A stretch of 6,784 nt of DNA from Candidatus Zixiibacteriota bacterium (GTDB lineage Bacteria > Zixibacteria > MSB-5A5 > SM1-73). The position numbers and the translations under genes are program-made. Location: positions 1,682,340-1,689,123 of the forward strand of contig CP070839.1 of assembly GCA_020341875.1 (NCBI GenBank), in the 5' to 3' direction. The notes below the pieces were generated by a model. The model was given only the letters and a program-made list of their open reading frames with translations, searched no databases and was not told where the DNA came from. How positions within the stretch are numbered: position 1 is the first letter of the stretch; each line of letters opens with the position of its first letter. Of this stretch, positions 6,665-6,784 are shown one piece after another.

Positions 6665-6700
6665 GCCTGATGACCAGACGGTCCCGTATGGGAATCAGGC
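6665..6700. repeat. Branched inverted repeat
   Basis: GCCTGAT (6665-6671) pairs with ATCAGGC (6694-6700), a perfect 7-bp outer stem. Inside, GACC-AGAC-GGTC (6672-6683) forms a 4-bp hairpin starting directly on the outer stem. The alternative TCCC-GTAT-GGGA (6682-6693) competes for two bases. The result resembles a small three-way or two-branch fold. It starts 6 bases after the twin hairpin and may belong to the same repeat cluster or be a separate element. The pairing is visible; the role is unknown. Confidence 0.5.
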
Positions 6701-6751
6701 AACTACGGCCTCAAGATACCGGGCAGTCACTCCGTTTGCCTTACCCCCCGA

Positions 6752-6769
6752 CGCAGGCTGAGGACTGCG
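6752..6769. repeat. Degenerate short palindrome at window edge
   Basis: CGCAG (6752-6756) pairs with CTGCG (6765-6769) around an 8-base loop, followed by GCTACCC. It resembles a decayed copy of the dispersed GCAGGCTGAAGCCTGC-type palindrome I recall from many bacterial genomes. That link is from memory and the stem is short, so confidence is low. Confidence 0.35.
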
Positions 6770-6784
6770 GCTACCCACCCCTCC

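Larger units (their letters stand above)
6509..6784. other. Gene-free 3' region dominated by inverted repeats
   Basis: No reading frame here has a plausible start, ribosome binding site and protein-like composition. The contents are the nadD terminator and then three palindromic elements. Translations across it, such as the minus-strand frame near 6496-6702, are rich in Pro, Arg and Gly in the way repeat DNA usually translates. I see no promoter for a following gene before the window ends. Confidence 0.7.

Noticed and set aside
6496..6702. Minus-strand 68-codon frame downstream of nadD
   Set aside because: It translates the terminator and the twin-hairpin repeat, giving Arg/Pro/Gly-rich sequence typical of palindromic repeats rather than a protein.

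Overview
The window reads as chromosomal sequence from a Gram-negative (two-membrane) bacterium. It encodes three parts of outer-membrane biogenesis or wall remodelling: a LolA-type lipoprotein carrier, a BamD-type lipoprotein and a membrane-anchored lytic transglycosylase. These sit among housekeeping genes: ftsK, rimO and nadD. Base composition is mid-range and AGG/AGA arginine codons are common. The gene set and order look most like the FCB superphylum or a neighbouring candidate phylum (Zixibacteria/Latescibacteria-like). That placement is inference from gene content and recalled protein style, not a computed phylogeny.

All credible genes are on the + strand. Positions 1-528 hold the 3' end of ftsK, cut by the window edge. 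lolA (529-1182) follows with no gap. After a 99-bp spacer comes rimO (1282-2613), the radical SAM methylthiotransferase for ribosomal protein S12. A 172-bp spacer with a perfect 12-bp palindrome leads to a second radical SAM gene of the SplB-like (Rv2578c-type) family. Its frame runs from a CTG at 2786 to 3598. The first ATG lies after the iron-sulfur cysteine motif, so an ATG-based call would remove the catalytic centre. Next is an envelope block: a lytic transglycosylase (3624-4289), an unrecognised exported protein with a C-terminal membrane anchor (4270-4974, overlapping the previous gene by 20 bp) and a BamD-like lipoprotein (4971-5780, ATGA overlap). nadD (5915-6508) follows after 134 bp and is closed by a rho-independent terminator.

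The last ~200 bp contain no credible gene but are rich in inverted repeats. There is a twin hairpin whose two halves form an imperfect 23-bp inverted repeat with compensatory base changes, then a compact branched inverted repeat, then a degenerate short palindrome at the window edge. These look like dispersed REP/MITE-type repeats.

The common theme is the cell envelope: division and chromosome segregation (FtsK), lipoprotein transport (LolA), peptidoglycan opening (transglycosylase) and outer-membrane protein assembly (BamD). I see no defence system, CRISPR array, transposase or rRNA/tRNA gene. The points most worth a second look are the CTG-started SplB-like gene, the uncharacterised protein coupled to the transglycosylase and bamD, and the 3' repeat cluster.
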